Below are positions 1-12,019 of a stretch of DNA of 64,000 nucleotides, in pieces. A program made the position numbers and the translations under genes. The notes below the pieces were generated by a model. It did not search any database. It was not told the origin of the DNA and saw nothing but the letters and a program-made list of their open reading frames with translations. Within the stretch, counting starts at the first letter, position 1; each line of letters begins with the position of its first letter. This DNA is from Apostichopus japonicus (Eukaryota; Echinodermata; Holothuroidea; Aspidochirotida; Stichopodidae). Location of the stretch: assembly GCF_037975245.1 (NCBI RefSeq), contig NC_092578.1:7963501-8027500 (forward strand), in the 5' to 3' direction.

Positions 1-250
1 CTGTGACCTATTGCTAAATAACAGGGCCACCACGAATGACACGCCAAAACATATGTGGGCGGTGCATTATTCCCATGAATCTTTAAGAATAATTCGAAAA
101 GCTAACATGTCTTCCCTCTGGCCAGGATCATCTTGGAATAGCAAAAGTTTTAATGAAGGAATTGAAGATAAAAGAGGGAAATTTATGGCAGATTCTATCA
201 ATTATCTTAGAGAAACGTGCATGACAGATGCGGAAATTGTGCTCGCTTAA
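1..250 (+). CDS. C-terminal end of a second copy of the sulfotransferase/glycosyltransferase fusion gene (5' part outside window)
   Basis: Reading from codon 2-4 (base 1 is the last base of a cut codon), this frame runs to a TAA at 248-250 and encodes the last ~82 residues of a protein. It matches the C-terminus of the minus-strand gene ending at 31,687 with only about five substitutions in the last 79 residues, including the shared stretches MWAVHYSHESLRIIRKAN and LWPGSSWNSKSFNEG. In the complete copy these residues lie after the DXD motif, so this is the tail of the glycosyltransferase-like domain. The visible part has no stop or frameshift. It lies in the left arm of an inverted duplication, so the two copies are tail to tail. 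Whether this copy is intact upstream cannot be seen. Few changes and an open frame suggest recent duplication or conservation (inference). Confidence 0.75.
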   Translation, partial: CDLLLNNRATTNDTPKHMWAVHYSHESLRIIRKANMSSLWPGSSWNSKSFNEGIEDKRGKFMADSINYLRETCMTDAEIVLA

Positions 251-304
251 ATTAAAAACAGCGTTTGTAGTGATATTTCTCTCACTTTAAAACTAGTTTG
301 GCTA

Positions 305-1355
305 TTATTATTATTACTATGGTTCCTTTTATAGCACAATACTTTAATATATATTATCATATGCGCTGTACATGATGAAGAATAAAACAATAATAAGAAA
401 GAATAAAAATACATGAAAAGATTTCAGATATTATAAGCCTTGCAGCATAAATGAGTCTTAAGTTCGGATTTAAAAAGGGTAAAACTTTCAATTTTTCTTA
501 AAACCTCAGGGAGTGAATTCCATAAAACTGGCAATGCATAGCTAAAATATCTCGGTCCAAATTTTGCAGTTCTTATGTAAGGGACAGTTAAAATCAGACG
601 GGACGAGGAACGCAACGGTCTAGAGGGAGTGTAAAGAGAAATTAAATCACAAACTTAAGGTACTGCGGTGCAATATTGTAAATACAATTAAAAGTGAGTA
701 ATAAAATCTTATAAGATATTCTTTCTCTAACTGGAAGCCAATGCAAGTTATGTAGGACGGGTTTTATATGATCATATTTGGAAGTACCCGTTACAATTCT
801 GGCAGCAGCATTTTGGATTTTCTTAAGTTTATCAATGAGATGTGAAGCTAAGTTACAATATTATGAATTGCAGTAGTCTATGTGTGTCGTAACAAATGCA
901 TGAACAAGTAATTTACATGAGGTATCATCCAAGTAACTACGAATATGCCAAAGCTTATGAATACTAAAATTTGCTTTTCGACACACATTTGCAACATGTA
1001 AGTCAAGTTGAAGATTATTATCAAAAATAATACCCAAATTACGAACCTTATCAACTGTATGAATTGAAAAATCAGGAAGTTTAGCCAATTGTTGCTTTGA
1101 ACCTATAACAATCAATTCAGTTTTTGTATCATTTAGTTTAAGATTATTCGTTAAAAACCAGCGACGTGCTTCAGCCACACAATTTTCCATTGCAGAAATA
1201 GCCTCACCTCTGGCAGAGTCATTGCCAGCATTAATAGCAAGATAAAATTGATTGTCATCAGAATAACCCTCATAATTAGGAAGGTGCTTAAGCAAAACAT
1301 GAAACAATTGGGATAAATATGTAATAAAAAGTATGGGGCAAGTACAGCTTCCTAA
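305..1355 (-). mobile_element. L2/CR1-like LINE, 5'-truncated, inserted in the left arm
   Basis: The minus strand encodes the 3' half of a non-LTR reverse transcriptase. At 1,307-861 there is a YSDD variant of the catalytic YxDD motif, followed by the palm/thumb sequence LKLNDTKTELIVIGS. Around 860-650 the motif KIQNAAARIVTGTSKYDH is followed by HWLPVRERI. At 615-424 comes the usual C-terminal block with FGPRYFSYALPVLWNSLP. These motifs are typical of the L2/CR1 group. Frameshifts and stops separate the blocks, so it is dead. The other arm lacks it, and the junctions carry TGGCTA on both sides (299-304 and 1,356-1,361), a likely 6-bp target-site duplication. The 3' end is an ATT-rich microsatellite tail near 305-318. 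The insertion therefore postdates the duplication. Confidence 0.85.
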
Positions 1356-3586
1356 TGGCTAATATGTTGAAAGGGTGTCATAACAGATGGTTAAAGTCTT
1401 GAAAAAGTCATCATTGGCATTGTAAAAAAGGACATAGATATTGATTCTTTATCTTAAGCAGTGGGTATGGGGGGGGGGGTGGGTTCCAAAAAGTGTTCGG
1501 AGCAATAATTGTCCATGCAAGCGAAAATATCAACACCAGTGCACAACATTGCGTGACGATTACTGCTCTCGGCTCCCAAAATGTCAAACATAAAAATAAA
1601 TTAATCGAAACTGCATATATCTAAATATTTTCGAAGTGGTTTTGAGCCAAAATTTTTAAACTTCCTTTAAAATTATCACAATTAAACATTTTGAATATTT
1701 TTGTAAGATATGTCTATATAAGAAAAATTAAATACATATGAAGACTGTATTCGTACATGCCGATTAAATGTAATTTTTTGTAGACACTACTTTGCTGTAT
1801 ATCTTACATGGAAATATGAATTAAACAGATCGCATATAATTTAGTAACTGTAGGGTAATGGTGCTCATGTGTGCATCCAAAAGGTAATTATTCATCCAAT
1901 CAGATTGAATACTGTATCATTATGACGACGTTATAACCATCTCACGCTCCTTGTTTGTAAATGGTTTTCACCTTGTGGTAATTTTGGCATATTCAGCAGT
2001 AATTTTCTCACTCTGTCACAGGCTTTTACGCAAGCGACACCTTTGAAAATCCAAGAAATACTACCAAGTATATTACGGTACCTTTCCGTCTGTACGTATA
2101 CGGAGCCAATAGCATCTTCACCGTTATTAAAGTGTATACTGTAAAACGTTACTAAGTCAAAGCATTGGCGTTTTAACTATGCATGATGATGGAACCTCTG
2201 TGAATTGATACTTTTAAGAAAAGTCACCCAAGAAATTTCACACATGTCACCCTGGGCACGAAAACCAATTACCTTGAGCCATTCTCAACCAGGTCCCCTC
2301 GTATTCAGACTTTATCGATGTGAAAATGGGCAGAGGGAAGCGCTCCCTCCACAACAGACACGTTCAGAGACGAAAAAAATCGTATTGCCTTTTTTTTAAA
2401 GGGTGATGGGTTTCCCCTAAGACCCCTCCCTAGAACGAACGTTGGTGCTTCCCCCTCCCCAATATGAATTCGTTACAGAGGGTAAAGCCTATAGATGGTG
2501 TTATGAAAGTCATATCAACACAGGCGTAAATGAAATATAAAGTCTCTGACCCCAGTGTTATGGGGGGACAAAAATCTGGCTACAAAGGCTGGCTACGCGC
2601 CTGATGATATTAAAAGTTGGTAAACAATATAATGTATACTGTTAAACTGCCAATAACATATGCGGAACGCGATGTTGGCCAAAAGGAGAAATATTCAATC
2701 CTCTTTTGAGAAGACCTTGAAGAGGACGTCTAACGATGGATTTTATGCGCAAAGTAGGTTTGCCATATATTTATTATTACAAGAAGGAGAATAAACATCC
2801 ATTTTAGGTGTTATAAAGTAAACAACTTATTATATTGAACAAAACTAACGACATCATCATTCAAATCACGAAGGATAGTTGAGCTAACCCAGAGATATCA
2901 AAGTAAGTGTTAGAAGAAAAGAGTAAGTAAAAGTAAAAGAAGACAAATCACGCTTAAATAGGTCTAGTCGTTTTGATGACCAAACAATCCCTCTGGAACT
3001 ACTTTCTTTGTGGCTTTGAGTTATGAATGGTAGCTCTGTGATTCAGTCCCCCAGGTTTTAAGAGTATCTGGGTATTCTTTTTTTTTCTTTTTGAAAACTA
3101 TGACAGTGATATCCCCTTGTAAAAGTTAAAGAACATATATATATACTCCCTTTGTAGAAAGAACAAATCAAAATACTTTTCGTATAAGCATACTTTTGTG
3201 TGTAGACCTCATTATAAACCTAATTTTTTATAGTATAAATGTGCGATCCCACAACCAAACCCTTTCTTTCTCAACTCCTGCTATTATCATATAATATTGC
3301 CACTTGAATGAAGGTTCCTTTTTAAACCGCCCTCTTGTGTAAATTTGATCATAAAACTGCCCTGATTTGAAGAACCTTTCAATGACTCTATCCGAGTTAC
3401 GGTCATCTGAAGCATTTAAGTACTCCTTCGACAGTGTTTACTGCTTATAACACCTCCACACCCCTTCACTGCCATGTCATTCCACAATCTGTGTTTTGAA
3501 CTATGGACGTACAGGGCTAAAAAATTCCCACCCGTTCGCCGTGACTCCTACCACAATTTCATTCTAAACATGTGCAATTGTGTTGC
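1356..3586. other. Non-coding part of the left duplication arm
   Basis: This stretch is 3' flanking DNA of the duplicated gene. It contains a short G run near 1,467 and AT-rich stretches, and no convincing coding region. The open frame at 2,205-2,399 is short and has no family signature. Almost all of it can be followed in reverse complement at 29,650-31,632. Confidence 0.6.
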
Positions 3587-3699
3587 TCAGCTGAAACCTA
3601 ATTCGGTCACTTTTCGCCACCGTGAATGATTGACTGCCATTTTGTCATTTTTCATTCGATTTAAATGAACTTTCGTGATTTGCTTGTGTGGGTTACGTT

Positions 3700-3800
3700 T
3701 AAAGTTTAGATAATAATCGTAACCTACATAGTCATGCAGTCGGATGAGCATGCGCTGTGGCGTGTGCGTGTGTGTGACGCCCTTGGCTCGAAAACATGCA
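3700..3800 (+). repeat. Dispersed module, copy 1 (TAATCGTAACCTA ... GTCATGCAG)
   Basis: The order GATAATAATCGTAACC, then TAGTCATGCAG, then CGGATGAG, then a TG/GT-rich run recurs at about 13,945-14,035 (+), 23,735-23,785 (+) and, reversed, 28,530-28,610. At 13.9 and 28.5 kb it is followed by a ~145-bp tandem repeat. Here a 297-bp repeat follows. It looks like a conserved tail of a repeat family. Confidence 0.7.
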
Positions 3801-3827
3801 TGATAGCTCAACAGTCAGCAGTGGCAG

Positions 3828-4510
3828 TTGGATTGAAGTCATACTTGGTACATAGATGCGCCATACTGAGTAGATGAACCCTATTGATTTGGGTGCTCAT
3901 CTCATGGATAATAATGAGGTAAAAGGGACAAACGTAAAAATCTTCAAATGCTTATAACTCCGCAACCAAAAGTCAGAATGTATTTATACTTGGTATTTAT
4001 ATGTTGGTAGATAGCGGGTACATGGTGATATATGTTCAAGTTGATATTATGCACATTTATTAGAGGGTGATGGTTGATTGTCAACTATAAAAGCTTGTAA
4101 ACATGGTAACTGAATAACGACAAGTTGGATTGAAGTCATACTTGATACATAGAAGCGCCATTGTGAGTAGATGAACCCTATTGATTTTATTTTATGAATA
4201 ATGTTGAGGTCACAGGGTCAAACGTAAACACTTTCAGAATTGAATCATACTTTGTGTGAAGGTGTTGTTAGATAACGGGAACATGATAATGTTTGTTCAA
4301 GGTAATATTATGCACATTTATTAGGGGCAGGGCTTGAGTTGATTTTTTTCTAAAAAGAGCTTGTAAACATGATAAGTTAACATATTTAGCAGGTAGGTCC
4401 ACAGTCAGTGAAAGAACCTTGCTGATCAATTTAATCAACAATGACGTAAGCTTGGGATTAAAATCTCAATTGGCAAGGAATCACAATAAGCCCACTGGCT
4501 TTCTGGCTTA
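3828..4510 (+). repeat. 297-bp-period tandem repeat plus conserved end (left copy)
   Basis: The phrase TTGGATTGAAGTCATACTTG starts at 3,828 and recurs at 4,125, giving a period of 297 bp. The second unit is incomplete and runs into a unique end (AATCACAATAAGCCCACTGG) near 4,480-4,500. The same two-unit structure with the same end occurs in reverse complement at 21,665-22,370. Confidence 0.8.
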
Positions 4511-5179
4511 ATATAGTGATAAATACGACTCTGTAATTATTTTAATTATGCACTATATCACACATCCTGTTTTATAAAGCATTTACTGTCCCTGCAACTT
4601 TCACTTTGCAACTACAGTATGTGATGAAGACACTGAGTAGTATGGAATGCACACTTCAGACCCCTCCATTCCTATTGTTCTCGAGGTGTAAAGTTCTTTT
4701 TCTTCAAGGGGAATCTATGTGAATCCCTATATGGTTTAGGCAGGGAACTTTTTGTTTCATGTTAGCGTTCGTGTAAGGAAATCTGGACGTCTACCTGAGA
4801 GCGACCTTAGAATCACTCACTTTGTCGAAATGTGCGGAATGAACTCTGATCTAACATACGAATACCTTTTGTTTTATGTTCGACTCTGACACAGATTGCC
4901 ATTAGGGTATTTGCCTTCTTAGATAGATTGCCATTAGGCTGTCTTGGTGTCCTCGGATGACCTTAAAGGTAATCAGGTGTGGATAATCCACCCTGCCGAG
5001 CCGTCTTTTGTTTGGTTGTAGACTATTGTCAATACATGTCTGTCTGATAATACAAGTTGAGGAGGCTGTTTTTGTTGTTTTTCCTTCTCACATTAGTGGA
5101 ATACATAGCATAGTCCGAACGACAAGAATGAAGGATAGAACACAGAGGATAAGCTTAGAGAAAGTTGATTCAGAAGTAT
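4511..5179. other. No recognisable feature
   Basis: I see no coding region, repeat or site here that I can support. The first few bases continue the flank of the 297-bp repeat. The last part may contain unreadable sequence from the C-terminal end of the neighbouring polymerase pseudogene. Confidence 0.4.
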
Positions 5180-8100
5180 ATGCAACTAACTTTCTCTTTA
5201 CCTGAACCAAAAACAGCAATAACATTTACTGTTTAAGGAGATGATACCGTCTCCTACCCACTACAGTTTGAATAAGCCCGGTATACGTTTATCGACTTTT
5301 TTGTGCTCTGGAGTATCGGATCGAAGAAACCACAAATGTCTCTCTTGTTCAAATAGGGATCGCATTTGCGGTTTAATGATATCTTCTAACGATGACCCGG
5401 AATGGCTACATAAGCAGAATCTGTATCCATCTCACAGTACTCAAAGTACTCTGTCTACAAATTTTCACATGAAATCATAGTAGAACTGTAACATTCTCAA
5501 CTTGGCATACTGGTAGACGAAGAACCAATTTGAATAGGGAGATCTAATTCTACAACACTCTTAAAAAGATCGGCTTCATACATGCCGTCCCCTAACGGTG
5601 ATACAGTTTTGAAAAAAAAAGGATTATTGGCGGACTAAAATACAGTGTCATCATTACACACAGAAACGTCATCGTGTTTTTCTTTGTTAGTGACTGTTTA
5701 ATAATAGGCCTATCGTCACTGACCTCATCCCCAAACTGACGGAATACGGCCTTTGATATGATTTGGCATAATTGATAAATTTGGGTTACCACTAGACCAT
5801 GTTCAATGTACCATTTTAGCAGTGGTGTCGCGATCAATATTTTGCGTCCGAATAGGCTACCAATCAATGTCCTCTGGGGTTGTTGGAGAAGACCTCTCGA
5901 CTCGCATACTCAGCCATGTGTTCTCCAATATCTTTCAAGGCAACTTCACTATTCTTGAATATTGGGGGCATTTCCGCGAACATCTCTCTCAGAGATGGTG
6001 GAACTTCAATATCACATTCCACAAACCTGAAAATCTCTCCACGCTTCACACGAGATAAAATTTCGGCCGACGACATTTTCCATAGTTCTTGTGTGTGATA
6101 AGGAAATATATCTTTCAAGAACAATTTTATTTCTGGGTTTTGTTTTTGATCTGCTTTCCACTCACATTCCCACTTTTAACATATTCGAAACCCAAAGTTT
6201 GGAAATACATGGTATTGCCAAGCGTTTCTCGATATCACTCAGATAAAGGTACACCCTTGACTTTGTTGTGTGTTCTTCCTTTATTTAAATGACACGGGTG
6301 ACCGTGCCAATAACACCCCTGAAACTGAACAATGATTGTTTCCCCGTGTCCCTGCTAAACCCGTCCACGGGAAGCTGTCGTTTCCCCACTCGAACTTCCT
6401 TACCGTTAAACCTATATTTTATATGACAACCCCGTTGCTGACTCTCCCACTCCAACCAACCCGCTGCAGCCTTATGGAAACTATGAGTGAATTCACGCCT
6501 GAAACCTGTTTCTTCTCTGCGCCGCTGTATGATTCCTATGGGCTTATCTTGCATGATAGCCCAAATATAACTCGCGTTAGCGTCAAATCCTAATACCTTT
6601 TGACACATTTTATCATTTCTAATACGGGATCGATCCTTTTCGTGGTAGCGGTGGAAAATAATGGAGGGGCTGCCAACGATTTTTTTTCAAGAGATAGTAC
6701 ACATCTTTATGAGATTCTGGAAACAGACAGAAGTATTCATTTCGAATATCTTTGAATAAGTATCTCAGCGTAAGTCCCGGAACAGATATCCCCTGTTTTA
6801 AACATGTCAATTTCTCTTTCTTTATAAAAACAAAACATTTTTTGCAACGCTTCCAAAAAAAGGGACGACATCTTTATTATTAAACCACACTAAGAAATCA
6901 CGGAATGATGTCATCTTATGATCCTGCCACACTTGTTGACAATGTTGATACTCAGCATTGGAAATATTAACCTCCTTTAATTTATTCTAAAAAAAAACTG
7001 TCGTGAGGTGGAAGACAGGTCACTGATAATTTCTCAAGACCATCCATCCAATCGTATGGGAAAAACCCTTTTTCTTCTTGAAATTGGTAGGCTTCAAGGA
7101 ATTGTTTGTAGCTACACCCAGGGGCCAAGTAGTTTGATATCCAGGAATTTGAACCACTTTGAAGAAATAGACATATAATCACCATTGCGGTTGATGATCT
7201 GACAGAGGGCTGGACGTCCGTCGTCTTCACTCTCATTCTCATTTTGCAAAAGTTTTTCAAGACTTTGATACATAAGACCTTGCATGACATTTTTGTCGTA
7301 TATGCTTGAATTGAAACCAACGACAGGAATTCTATCTCTTCATGCTTTGCATTCCAGAACCACGCGAGAAGCGTTGACTGACTAAATACCGACATTGTGC
7401 TGATTGACTTCGAACCGTGAACATCATTGACTGGTCTAGTTAAGCCAGAGAACTACGCTATTGTGTGTCTGCTGAACGTGGAGGACTTTGTTCACAGCAG
7501 ATGATAGCTCTTTTGTATCGGAGTTGCTTGCTATTTGGCAGCTCTTACACTTTCATTGATAGCCAACGTGTGTAGAAGAACGATATAAGGATCTTGTGTA
7601 GTATCTGTTCCCTTAGGGAATGGTGATACACACCTGACGATGATCACACAGTCACAGTCCCGATGCAAGGGGACTGGGGCTGAGAGCGGATCAGTCGTTT
7701 GGTAGTTTGGTTTTCGTGCCCAGGTTCTTTCCTGGGTGACTTTTTCTTAAAAAGTATATAAGGATCTTTTATATTGCTCTGTACAAGTCTGTTTAACTGG
7801 TTAGTGTAAAGAGGACAGGCATTAGACGCCTTTCATAAATCTTTGAGAAGCGCTGTCCCACTAAATACCGTCATTTTTCAATTCGGCAGTGGTTCCATAT
7901 GAAAAAACTGCTAAGGGCTGGGAAAATCAACCCCCTGGGTGGGACGTGATTCCTTCATGCAAAGCATATGATTCGATAGAATCTAAATCGAATTTCACTT
8001 TAAGCTCGTTATATTAGAATATTTGTCTGCAGTAATTCAGAAGACCACTCAACGTCGGTATTAGTACATTTCGTAAGAAGCGAGTGTCATCCTCGTGTAA

Positions 8101-9600
8101 ATTCGGGTTATTATTGGCAGTGGTTTCCTCCGATCGAATCCGTTCTCTAAGTGTAGAAATGGCCTCAGAAATCGAAAACGAACTGATCATGTTTACAAAT
8201 CCAGTCTGACTGATTTCGTGACAATAAGTCACGAATTCGTCAACAAGTGAGGCGGGATCACCGTTAGAAATGAAACATTGGGGGTTTCATACTCCTCAGC
8301 ATTTGAGCAAACGCTCACGCTCAGTAATTTATGTTGGCCGACATAGTTTAACTTGGATGATGCAGAATGTGAGGCGCTGCTTTTTCTTAGTACGTTTCTA
8401 TATCATATGTTATTCTACAGGGATAGTAGCGCTGTTGCATGGGGATCTCTATGCCAATTTTGTCTAATTTGTCAAATATAGAATCGGACAACGCAAATAT
8501 ACCGCCGGGAAAGTGATGTGTAACATGGTCTTTACATGGTCTTTACAACGGGGTATGTGATTGGATAAATTACGATAAGTAGAAAAAGGCGTCGGCAGCA
8601 GGTACAACTAAACGTTTTGGCACAGTGTGCTATATCGGTGATATATGAAAAAAGACCTTCAAAATAATCCAAATACATGGTGGTTTGATAGCGACAGGGA
8701 GATCGGTGCAGCAATTCAGCTACCGTTTTACGATTAAGTAAGAGACGCTCTTCACTGCTGTCACGTTTCAACTCGTACACAAATTTGTTGCATTCAAATA
8801 ATTTCTCAAGCTCACCCAATTCTAGAAATGTAACCCATTGGAATTGATTTACACTTTTAGCCTGTCTTCCTACGATAATTCGATATCGATTATACAGATC
8901 TATTGACGTTTGCTTTAGACTTTACCCCACAGACCTAAAATGGTGAGACAAACATCTGAAGAAACATAAATTATCTGTGTAGCGTGAATTCTTCCTATTG
9001 TTCACAGCCATCGAAAAAATGTACCTATGATGTAACATTTCACTGGCGAAGTTGAGAGGTGGGGCTCCGAAAATTAACCGTCATATGAGTAATTAGTTCT
9101 ACAAACCAAACAGACTCTGGTCTTTGATTCAGCAGGTATTGTTCAATATCTTGCTGTACAAAAAGAGAGACACAAACCGATCGATATCACTGCATTGTCA
9201 GACAACAATAGGTCGGTCAAACACCCTGTGATTATTGAAAGAAGTGTGAAAATATCTACGTTCACCATTCACCTTATTGCGGAGAATGAAACCAAACGAT
9301 GCATTGAGTTTGAATTGGGCAATTTGATCGTAATAAACAGGTTCTATTAAATGGTGAATATGAGAAGATGTAGTTGATAGTAGAGTACTCAGCTTAAATT
9401 TATATACAAATTGAACCCGGTTGTTTCTTCGATGGTGAGTTTTGATAGCCCCCCAATAACTTCTGTAAAATTGCAGTGATAAATCGTCTTTTAATTCGTC
9501 GAGAATAACAGTTGGTTTATGTTAATATGTATGGGGTCTTCGCTAAGGTCAAAAGTTGGTAATGCCCGTTTCAAGTCTTCCCTTTGCGACGATGTCTCAG
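5180..9600 (-). pseudogene. Polinton/Maverick-type protein-primed DNA polymerase B, heavily decayed
   Basis: Pieces of a family B DNA polymerase of the Polinton (adintovirus-like) type lie in the correct N-to-C order on the minus strand, split by many stops and frameshifts. From the N-terminal side they are: an N-terminal block near 9,000-8,820; LGELEKLFECNKFVYELKRD (8,819 down) and a Cys-containing region; the exonuclease I motif TYDIET near 8,410-8,392; a block at 8,232-8,014; APGCSYKQFLEAYQFQEEKG near 7,110; GISVPGLTLRYLF near 6,780; palm motif A as GFDANASYIWAI near 6,585; VECDIEVPPSLREMF near 6,030; IATPLLKWYIEHGLV near 5,830; palm motif C as DTDS at about 5,428-5,417; and a thumb-like piece to about 5,230. 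These proteins replicate self-synthesising DNA transposons. No capsid, integrase or terminal repeats were seen, so this is a fragment. It cannot be functional. Confidence 0.85.
7366..7872. repeat. Imperfect direct repeat about 478 bp apart inside the polymerase pseudogene
   Basis: GAGAAGCG followed closely by ACTAAATACCG occurs at about 7,369-7,391 and again at about 7,845-7,870. Little polymerase-like sequence can be read between them. The interval may be an insertion or an internal duplication; neither is proved. Confidence 0.35.
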
Positions 9601-9688
9601 ACGTTGGTGCTGTGTTGTTTCTGTCATTTACCGTCTACTCTACAAAAAATAACGATAAACGATAAGTCGGTCATCGCTAATACATATT

Positions 9689-9690
9689 GA

Positions 9691-9721
<31 letters not shown>

Positions 9722-9740
9722 AATATATGTATATATATAA

Positions 9741-9786
<46 letters not shown>
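9689..9786. repeat. (TA)n microsatellite with TG and AA interruptions
   Basis: A run of alternating T and A of about 98 bp, interrupted by GTA and AAATA, lies between the polymerase pseudogene and the next LINE. The short minus-strand open frame across it (repeated Ile-Tyr) is an artefact of the repeat. Confidence 0.95.
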
Positions 9787-9788
<2 letters not shown>

Positions 9789-9929
9789 ATGTGAGTATGA
9801 ACACATTCATGTTTGACACTGCCCCTTAACGACTAATGTATTAATCTTTCTTAAGAATTGTTGTCTCCTTTTTTCAGCCTGTTTCGGCAGAGCTTTACTA
9901 AGAAAATGGAAAATGAAAAAAAAAGAAAA

Positions 9930-11560
9930 TGGCTAACGTTCATTTACCTCCCTCTTTCTCTGACCCTGACTTAACCAATTGGCAAACTTTTACTAGGCTA
10001 CGATTCAGGACCAACGATTATGATGACTCCCCTTTCAAGCAAGAAACCCTAAATCTATACCAAGAGAAAAGACTTAGTCTCTGGAATCCCGGCTGAAATT
10101 ACTTAAATCCCTATCACATTGGCCAAACTCATTAAGAAAGCCAAACGTAACACCCTAATTGCGTCAATATCAGAACCATGAAAAACTTAACTATAGAGAT
10201 TATTCCAGGAAATACAGATATCGACAAACTCACTACTGACACCTGCTGTTGTCTGTGGTATCAATCCCAGTGTCAACGATATAGCGACATCAAAGTAGAA
10301 CTGACTGACCAGCCAAATAATGTTAAAAGACTAATTAGTAAGGTGACTAAAAAACAAATATGGGAAGTAAAAGTTAGTCACTCTATAGCCGAAGACGGAG
10401 ATGACCTCATCAAAATAACTCTCGGTTTCTCCAAACATTAAGTCGACCCATATCAAGAAACACCACCGGTAGTACAATGCAATAAATGTCAAGGCTTTGA
10501 GCATACGTTCAACAACTTTAAAAACGACACAAAATGCCTAAGATATTCAGTTCAGTTCAGTTAATATATTTCGCATATTGTTAAGAGTAAAGGAATCTGG
10601 ACAGGGATGAGAACCATGCTCTCTACAGTGAGATGTGGTGGAAACCACAGAGTGAGAGACTGTCCAAATTCTAAGGAAGACAAAAGTGTGCAAATTGTGG
10701 AGGCAGTCATGTAGCTTTATACAAAGGTTGCCCAAAATACCAAGAAATAAAACCAACTAAGATTGACTAAAAATCAAAACCAAAATCGTACGCCCAAATA
10801 GCTAGTCTTAAAACCATTGATATTAAAAATAACATTCCCTCTGCAGAGGCAGTCAACCTACTAGCCTTGGTGGTGGAACAAAAGATATGAGTCACCGAAA
10901 AGGCCAACCTAAACTTTAAAAAATAAAAGTTATGCCATTGTCTCGGCAATCACCCACTTAAACCTTCAAATAATGGAAGAAGTACACAAAACATTTTCCA
11001 CCTCAAATCTTAAGTTTATATCTCCTTTATGGATAATATGGATAATAATAATTCCATTTCTTTCAATATCCTTCACCTTAACATCAATAGCATTGTGTTC
11101 CACAATTTTCCAATTTTCTTGAAATTATCATTCTGTGTAAGCCCCACAATGTCACTATCATTTCTTACAATAATCATCCTGGCTCTCCCCCTCCATGAGC
11201 CAATCGTTCCTAAGTGTATGGATCAGACTACTATTGTAGTAAGTGACCTCAATGTTCCCCATATGAACGTTGGGTGCACCAAAACTTTTACATATGGTAA
11301 ACAGCTTCTTGACATTATTGACTTTCGTATTATCACTTTCGTATTATCACTTTCGTATTATCAATACTAATACTACTACCAGAACCGACCCTAGGAACGA
11401 CAGAAAGGAACTTTAGACTATATGATTACTAAAAATAACCTAGCCACCAAGGCAAGTAACCTATTATTGATGTTACAGAATTTAGTGACCATCATATTAT
11501 CTTAATTAATTTCTTCCTCAGACCAATTTGTTCGACCAACAACTACTACCGCTTCCCGAA
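9930..11560 (+). mobile_element. Jockey-like LINE remnant: gag-like ORF1 with zinc knuckles, then an endonuclease-like fragment
   Basis: A gag-like ORF1 piece is open at 10,178-10,441 (KNLTIEIIPGNTD ... EVKVSHSIAEDGDDLIKITL). It is followed across frameshifts by CCHC zinc-knuckle sequence: CNKCQGFEH near 10,480, RCGGNHRVRDCPNSKED near 10,630, and a third knuckle with GGSHVALYKGC near 10,700. This arrangement is typical of ORF1 in Jockey-type non-LTR elements. From 11,029 the next open frame begins with NILHLNINSI and contains VVSDLNVPHMNVGC, resembling the start and a core motif of the AP-endonuclease domain of ORF2. The reverse transcriptase is missing and stops are frequent, so it is dead. 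It ends close to the 3' flank of the NXPE-like gene. Confidence 0.75.
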
Positions 11561-12019
11561 GTTATCATGATAATTTAAGCTAAGAAAAAAAAAGGAAAAA
11601 GAAACTTCCCAGTGGCTGGACTGTTCCCCGGAATGGAACTATCCAATGGTATTGCCAGGTCTGGAGCATCCTCCCAGTACGTCAGTGTTTAAGTTTCTCA
11701 CTTAGTTTTGAAAGCTTCCATTCTGTGTATATTGCTTCTTGAGGTATCTAGTCCTTCACTGACGGCGAATCCTTGATCGTCAATTCTTTGATAGGGGTAT
11801 ATGGGCAAGGAGGAATACTCCCAACAGTCAAAATGAAACTGCTGAAATTGTAAGTTCAGAGAAGTTTTACGTTACAACTCCTCACACTAACGGAACCGGA
11901 TTGGGTTTGTTCTGTACCTACAGGTTTCAACTTGAGGCATTCCGCTGGACACACAGAACCGTCCCAAACCTCTTGTTTATCCGAAGAAGTTTTACGAACA
12001 CTTTCCGATACGTAACAAG
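11561..12019. other. 3' flank of the NXPE-like gene
   Basis: Presumed 3' untranslated and flanking DNA of the gene ending at 12,020. A minus-strand frame at 12,077-11,856 overlaps the gene's end in another phase and has no family signature, so I do not call it a gene. Confidence 0.4.

Larger units (their letters stand above)
1..3815. repeat. Left arm of a large inverted duplication
   Basis: This arm matches, in reverse complement, about 28,530-31,936. The match starts in coding sequence at base 1, so the true boundary lies outside the window. It runs through the 3' flank of the gene and fades near 3,815, after the segment with GTCATGCAG and GGATGAG. Matching landmarks include 1,361-1,480 with about 31,510-31,632, and 3,060-3,200 with about 30,050-30,190. 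Small indels occur, for example 2,660-2,760 is shorter on the other side. A LINE at 305-1,355 is present only in this arm. Confidence 0.85.

Noticed and set aside
5241-5480. 79-residue plus-strand frame
   Set aside because: Opposite the DTDS region of the polymerase pseudogene; no family signature.
5822-6098. Two plus-strand frames opposite the polymerase
   Set aside because: Shadows of the minus-strand polymerase B, which has clear motifs.
9624-9806. Open frame of Ile-Tyr repeats
   Set aside because: Produced by the TA microsatellite; not a protein.
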